A program made the position numbers and the translations under genes. The notes below the pieces were generated by a model. The model saw only the letters and a list, made by a program, of their open reading frames with translations. It searched no databases and had not been told where the DNA came from. From positions 21,080,119-21,144,118 of the forward strand of contig CM077648.1 of NCBI GenBank assembly GCA_039707465.1: 64,000 nt of DNA, in the 5' to 3' direction. The DNA is from Rhabdophis nuchalis (taxonomy: Eukaryota; Chordata; Lepidosauria; Squamata; Natricidae). Below are positions 58,493 to 64,000 of this stretch, piece by piece (position 1 is the first letter of the stretch; each line of letters opens with the position of its first letter).

Positions 58493-58842
58493 TCTCTATA
58501 TATACATATATATAAATGGCTGTCTGTGTATGTTCCAGCATAACTCTGGAACGCCTCCAGCAATTTCAACCAAACTTGATGACTTACCCTCTGGAAACAA
58601 ATACTATGGGGTAAGACATCCCTAACATCCCTCTCTGTGTGTGTTCTGTTAAGATACAGCCTGTTGTGCCTTAAAATGGCTTCTACTGCACAGTCCAGTG
58701 GAGTTGCCAGGTAACTGCTTCACAGTACTCCACAAGGGGGCTCCCTTTGGTAAGGGGAAAAATCCAACATTAGAAATTACTTTTGGTCCGGACATTTTGA
58801 CCCTATAACTAAATACCCGGGCAATGATGGCTTATCACCTAG
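58493..58842 (+). mobile_element. Helitron-like non-autonomous element
   Basis: Starts A|TCTCTATATATAC and ends with CCCGGGCAATGATGG (decayed hairpin), CTTATCAC, then CTAG|T. The body matches the minus-strand element at 42219 over GTGTTCTGTTAAGATACAGC and AATGGCTTCTACTG. No Rep/helicase. Confidence 0.65.
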
Positions 58843-60155
58843 TAGGCACATAAAGATAAAACTTAATTATAAATTATTCAAAAGACACAGCAAAATGAAC
58901 TAGGAAGGAAAAAAATCTACACATCGCCTTCAGTAACCCACATACAGATAAGCATAAACACGAATTAAACTATTAAGCATAAAACAATAATCTAGGAATC
59001 ACCAAGCGGGAAACTACACCACCTACTAAATCCGGTAAGACAAGTTACTACAGATAAAGAGGGAGGCGAAGTTCATACGCCTTTGCAGGGATAATGCTAC
59101 TTAGTTTGGGACTAAAATCTGTGTAAGCCAAAAAGCCAAGTTCAGAGAGGCCTGAAACTTCAACCCTGAGCTAATAATATCCCTGTCTATTTACTGCCTT
59201 TATAGCAACATGTAGTGCATATCTTAAAGTATAAATATTATATTGTGCATTTACTTGCTTTTGGTTTTTTTTTGTTTGTTTGCTAAAGGTAGGTGTGATA
59301 TGCTGAACGCATCTGGGAACTATTGAAATAATAGCTGATATATTCCTGGCAAACACTTTGAAGACGTCAGTCTGCAAGAAAGAGATAAAAAATGACCCTC
59401 TCACAAGGATCACATTTTGTCAGGAAAATGCCATCTTGATCTTACATCCCTTGCTATTGTTTTGCTGCTTCATTTTACTGCTAACTGTTTCTAAGATGTT
59501 AAGGCGATCATCCAAGTAGATCACTGAAACATAAAATACAGAGCTAGAATTGTCTCTTTGTAATTGAAAATCACTTTGATATTCTGCTTTTGATATAACA
59601 AGATCAGGAGGGAGGACTCTTCGGGCTATATAAGTGGTTCATGCCCTTTGTTTTGTCACACTTGAAATTGAACAATGGTGAAAAATAGAAAGAAATTTCT
59701 TCTCCAAATGTTTTCACTTTCTACACAGACCAGTGGCTCTTCAGTCTGGTCAGAAACCAACCATTCTGCTTGCAAAGTTGACCAGCCTTTCTATCTTTGT
59801 GCTTTCTCTTAAAGCCCCTTGGGGAGAGGGGGCGGTCTAGAAATCCAATAAATAAATAAATAAAAATAAAATCTCCTATTTCCTTTCCTCTGTTTCAGCT
59901 CCCTGGAATGGTATTTTGTGATGTTTTCCACTGACTATTAAAAATGTTATATGCTGAAGAATAGGAAATGAGTTATCACTCTTCAAGATGCTTTGTTACG
60001 TTTTTCCATGGTAGAGTAAAATGGCTAATCTTCTGGAAATCGTTAGACTGATCATCCTGGGTTATATTTGCAGAACCAAACTTGCTAAATTTTATTTAGG
60101 TTCACTTTAGGATGTGATCATTCCTCTATTCCTATTAACAGCTTTAGGCATGATT
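58843..60155. other. Mostly unassigned; LINE tail at 59815-59870
   Basis: AAGCCCCTTGGGGAGAGGGG and an AATAAATA tail at 59815-59870 resemble the L2-like LINE 3' end. The rest is unassigned. Confidence 0.4.
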
Positions 60156-60157
60156 CT

Positions 60158-60405
60158 GTTGGCAATGGCAATAGCAATAGAACCTAGACTTATATACCAC
60201 TTCACAGTGCTTTACAGCCCCCTCGAAGCGGTTTATAGAGTCAGCCTATTGCCCCCAACAATCTGGGTCCTCATTTTACCCACCTTGGAAGGATGGAAGG
60301 CTGAGTCAACCTTGAGCCAGTGAGACTCGAATTGCCAAACTACTGGCAGTTGACAATCAGTAGAATTAGCTTGTAATACTGCATTCTAACCACTGTGCCA
60401 TCATG
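60158..60405 (-). mobile_element. tRNA-derived SINE (family of 6283), minus strand
   Basis: Begins GGCAATGGCAATAGCAATAG (tail in reverse), then CACTTCACAGTGCTTTACAG and GTCAACCTTGAGCCAGTGAG, and ends with the tRNA-like head CATTCTAACCACTGTGCCAT. Confidence 0.75.
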
Positions 60406-62300
60406 GATCAGTCTTCACCTTTCAGCTCTCCATGTATTTTGGCAACCTGTTTGTTGGAGATGCAGTTCCAGAATTGTTGATTCTTTGCATCTTTTACCTT
60501 ATTAATCAGGGCCAGTAAATGGAGAGAGAGAAAAAGAAGGAATTGCCCCTTTGTTGTTCACATCTTATCTCTTTATTTTCCCCTGTATCAAGACTAATAT
60601 TACTAGGCTTTCTACTTCAGAATGCTTTCTATAAAACCAATACATATTTCCTTTCTTCTCCTTTCAAGCATCATGAGGGCAAAAGCTCACACATGCAAGC
60701 TTTCTATAAAAGAATATTACTTGCTTAATAGATTGTATTGGTGCATCTAGATCTTAACTGTCACTTTCTAGATAGGCCTAAGTACCTTGGTTTTATGCAC
60801 AAATATTGCTTTGCTAAATACAGAAGCCAGTTAGTAAACTAAAGAACTTCAATAAGAATTATTTCAAATATTTTGTTAAATATAAGGCACCAGGCTAGTT
60901 CTAGTCCTTCCATGGACACAAAGACAATTGGATGACCTTAAGCTGGTCACACTCTCTCATCCCTAAGAAGCAGATAATGGCAAACCGTTTCTGAAATCTT
61001 GCCATGAAAACTGCAGAGACATTTTTCAAGCAGGTTTAAACAATGATTTGGAATGAGAAGGGGGGGAAATGACCAGATTCTGAACAAATCATAATCTCTA
61101 ACTATGATTTTTTTTGAACACCACTTCTAGTATTCCATTATAGAGGTAGTAATATCCTGGTGAATAAACGGTAAAATATTTGTGGATTTTAGCCTAGCTT
61201 TTCATATATAATTTTCACGCCTATGAATGCTAAATGCAATGAATAGTTTGGGGTGGGGGGCAGGTAAAATGGGAAGCTCTGATCTGTCCGTTTCCTGATT
61301 ATTAACCTTTGGGATATCAAATTTGAATTCATTCAAACATTTTCATTATAGAATTCAAATAGCTTAGCCAATCACTTATTTCTCTGGGAAGATTTGGTTG
61401 ACATGTAATTAACTTTTTAGCTAGTTTCCTGATAGATGCAAACTCTTAGCCGTTTATAATGGCTGTGGCAGATGGGATTTGCAAAGGAAGGGATAGAAGG
61501 CTTGTGCTAGTGGTCACGTATGACCATCAGGTTAATTCCATGCCATCCTTGGCCTGACTTCAAAAGCAAGAATAATTATTTTCTCCTAAGATGAATTCCC
61601 AGGGAAGAAGAAAGCGAGAGAAGACTAAGTGTTAGTACATAATGTTCGAGAATAGGTTGCTGGAGATATTTTGGTTCTGACCTCATCCTTTACTCGCTTG
61701 AGCTTCACCCACTGTGAGCGGCTGCGAGATTCTGCAGGACTCTACTGACAGTTTTTCAGATTCTGTCTGCATCTGATCAATTAACATTTTCAAAATGCCG
61801 AGAGTACTTCTTTGACTCAAGACCCAGGAAGAAGCAGCAAAATCGGCTGGCATCACACAGGGCTGAACAATTTTAAAGTAGCTAACTATACCAATTAAAT
61901 ATTCATTTTTATGAAAGGCATTCATTATGCTCTTCATCCCATAAGCTCCTCATACTTAGCACTCATTGCAGAGTTTCGTCACTTACAGTACATTGGAAGG
62001 CTCATGAAATATTTAGATGTTGCCATTATAGGTTGGCCAGCCCATCCTCTATTGACAGTTTGTGCTGTACATCATTTGTCAGGAGAACAATCCAGCTTTG
62101 TAGACTTGGGTGATGCTGTCAGCACAACCGTTATATCGTAGCATCCTGTAAGATAGGTAAAGAACTTGATTTCAGAACAAACAGCTTGTGGCTGGATTTC
62201 TGGATTCAAGGGAACCATTCAAAATGTTATCACTTGGAGGTAGGGCGAGGAGGGAGGAGAAAGGGAAAGATATAGAATCATTTTGCTAAACTTCAAAGAA
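60406..62300. other. No repeat recognised; candidate single-copy DNA
   Basis: Almost 1.9 kb without microsatellite or TE signature, unusual for this window. The part around 61690-62150 has balanced composition and is the best place in the window to look for a conserved noncoding element. No open frame with a recognisable domain is present. Confidence 0.3.
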
Positions 62301-62915
62301 CAGGGGTGTCGAACTCGATTTCATTGAGGGCTGAGGGCTCAGTTGTGTTTGATTTCGGGGGGCTGGGGTGGGCCTGGCCAGGGTGGACATGGTCAGGGTA
62401 GGCATGGCCAGCTTGCTGTGTTGGGTACACCTGTGGTGGCCAAAGGCCAAGACAGAACTTCCCTCAGATCAGTGGTGCTATTCAGTCGGTTCTATCCAGT
62501 TCAGCCAGTTCTATCTGGTTCGGGCAAACCACTACAGTTGCGGCAAGAGGCTCTGCCCACCCACCCAGATGTCGTCACATCCTGCTTTTGATGTTCTGTG
62601 CCTGCATGGAAGGTCCTGCGTGTGTGCAGAGGTGGTGCACACAAGCGAAGCGAGCTGGCATTGAAGGTAAGTTCGACTTCACCCTTGCCTCAGACCCTCT
62701 CTCTCTCTCATTATAATCTTCCTTCTTTCCTTTTCTTCTTTTTCCTTCCCTCTTCAGTCTCCTTTCTTCTTCCTTCCCCTTTCCTTATTTTTCTTTCCTT
62801 GCTCTCTTCCCATCTTCCCTTCTTTTTCTTTGGCTTTACTCTTTCCCTTTCTCCTTTCCTGTCCCCTCTTGCATGCGTATTTCCAGGGGGCCCCGGCGGG
62901 CCAGATCTAAGCAAC
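62301..62915. mobile_element. hAT-like element with a second hAT-like element nested
   Basis: The left end is CAGGGGTGTCGAACTCG, followed by GGGGTGGGCCTGGCCAGG. The probable right part is GGCGGGCCAGATCTAAGCA (62894-62912). Between them lies a different element starting CAGTGGTGCTATTCAGTCGG (62470), whose right end I could not place, and a pyrimidine-rich tract (62690-62860). Confidence 0.5.
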
Positions 62916-63570
62916 CCTGTCATAGAACATTACCATGCAAGACCAGCATAACTATTGATGTTTCCTACACAGCCATTTGTTTATTTTACCTATCTACCTA
63001 TTTGGCTCCTTGTTTTTTTTATTTTAATTAGTTAGCTTTCATCAACCTTTTCTTCTGAAAGAATTATAAACATTCTGTGTGCTTAAAAGCTTGCTCTCTG
63101 AAAGCTTAAGTAAGCTCATGGCTACTGCAGTTGCTACTGAAAAGACCTTCAGGGAGGAGAAATTTGTTTAGACGCATGCTTCAAGAGGAGCAGGTATCTC
63201 AATTGAGTTGGTTTGTCCTATGGGTGATTTGTTCCCCTTTCAGAAGATCATCATGGCACTGTTAGAAGCACCTCCTTGCAGAATGAAGTTTATGAAGAGG
63301 AAAATGCAAGAGCAATCCTGAGAGTAGGTCAGGACATTCTGACAGGGGAGTACTCCAGTATATCCACATCTCCCTCCTGGCTTCAGCCTGACATAAGAGA
63401 TATCAATTTTCTTCTTTGTGAGCTTTTATAAATTCACAAAAATATGTAATCTAAAGGGTTACTGTGCTCCATTTTAAAAGTAAGTCAGGACTTGTGCCCT
63501 AACCTAATATAATTGGTGCCCTCAAAAAAGTGGATTCGTTGAAAATCTTCTGTTGACCTACTTGTTTATG
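62916..63570. other. No feature recognised
   Basis: AT-rich, no assignable repeat or gene. Confidence 0.35.
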
Positions 63571-63574
63571 TATA

Positions 63575-63890
63575 ATTGACATTATGTGGATTCTGTCTGT
63601 TCTCTCTTGAAATGTCTGTGGAGATTCTCAATCTTCCAGGTCATAGTTCCAATGTACTTTTTCAAAAGGCAAAATCTTTTGCTTCTCATCCAAGAAGCTT
63701 CATCAATTTTGTTGGTGGGAGGATGGAAAAATAGATACTGACAGGGTGCAGAGGTGGAGAAACAAGACATCACCTATCTCCAATCTACAACAGCAGTTCC
63801 AAGAAAGTCCCATAACCAATTTTATCCTGATTCAGGTGACCTTGAGGGCACAGATAAACCCCCAAGTGGTTTCATCAGATTCAGATATGG
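63575..63890 (-). mobile_element. 3' region of an older PLE with decayed hammerhead
   Basis: On the minus strand, ACCACTTGGGGGTTTATCTG and AATTGGTTATGGGACTTTC are followed by TTGATGAAGCTTCTTGGATG and AGAAGCAAAAGATTTTGCC. The last part corresponds to a hammerhead layout: core TTGATGA, helix II GCTTCT/AGAAGC with a 6-nt loop, then CAAAAG where CGAAAC is expected. The core is mutated, so it should be inactive. It resembles the hammerheads of vertebrate PLEs as I remember them. Confidence 0.5.
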
Positions 63891-63895
63891 TGTTA

Positions 63896-64000
63896 GAATA
63901 GAATAGAATAGAATAGAATAGAATAGAATAGAATAGAATAGAATAGAATTCTTTATTGGCCAAGTGCAATTGGACACACAAGGAATTTGTCTTCAGTGCA
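63896..64000. repeat. (AATAG)n microsatellite and adjoining dispersed repeat
   Basis: Ten or so AGAAT pentamers (63896-63947) followed by TTCTTTATTGGCCAAGTGCA and TTGGACACACAAGGAATTTG. I recall this junction as common in snake genomes. The window ends inside it. Confidence 0.75.

Overview
The window looks like non-genic, repeat-rich DNA from a squamate reptile, most likely an advanced (colubroid) snake. The evidence is the repeat mix: 5'-truncated CR1 LINEs associated with AATAG/AATAC microsatellites, a BovB LINE 3' end, an L1 3' end, L2-like LINE 3' ends, several tRNA-derived SINE families (one Sauria-like, ending in ACCTTT), very long (TA)n, (TATC)n and (AAAG)n tracts, and many short hAT-like elements with CAG...CTG ends and 8-bp target duplications. 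I found no host protein-coding exon, rRNA or functional tRNA gene. All proteins I can support belong to transposable elements.

The centrepiece is at 13.1-22.0 kb: a Penelope-like element (PLE) arranged as a giant near-perfect palindrome. Each arm is about 3.88 kb and holds a full PLE unit (uninterrupted ORF of 893 or 894 aa, with reverse transcriptase and GIY-YIG endonuclease) preceded in tandem by a 5'-truncated copy. The two arms face away from each other around a 99-bp asymmetric spacer, and (TA)n tracts lie at both ends of the complex. At each unit boundary is a candidate hammerhead ribozyme (CTGATGA core, GATGGG/CCCATC helix II, GAAAC-GTT), so there are four copies. The ribozyme core contains both the stop codon of one unit and the start codon of the next (overlap TGATG). 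The repeat unit is 2,681 bp, almost entirely coding. A short relative of a second PLE family sits at 13.2-13.8 kb, with a covarying hammerhead and a homologous N-terminal peptide. Two older PLE relics lie at 58.3 kb (GIY-YIG remnant) and 63.6-63.9 kb (decayed hammerhead).

Other regions: 0-13 kb holds a hAT-like element carrying a GC-rich, CpG-island-like cargo (547-1252), SINEs, CR1 fragments and a hAT-like element invaded by an AAT microsatellite and LINE tail. 22-30 kb holds a terminal-inverted-repeat element invaded by a hAT-like element, plus CR1 copies. 31-33.2 kb is a cluster of SINE-related modules in both orientations separated by microsatellites. 35-52 kb holds hAT-like, foldback, mariner-like and Helitron-like elements plus L1, BovB and CR1 fragments. 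52-64 kb holds more SINEs, two Helitron-like elements, hAT-like elements and PLE relics. Intervening AT-rich stretches look single-copy and could be intron or intergenic DNA; a few may hold conserved noncoding elements, which cannot be judged without alignment.
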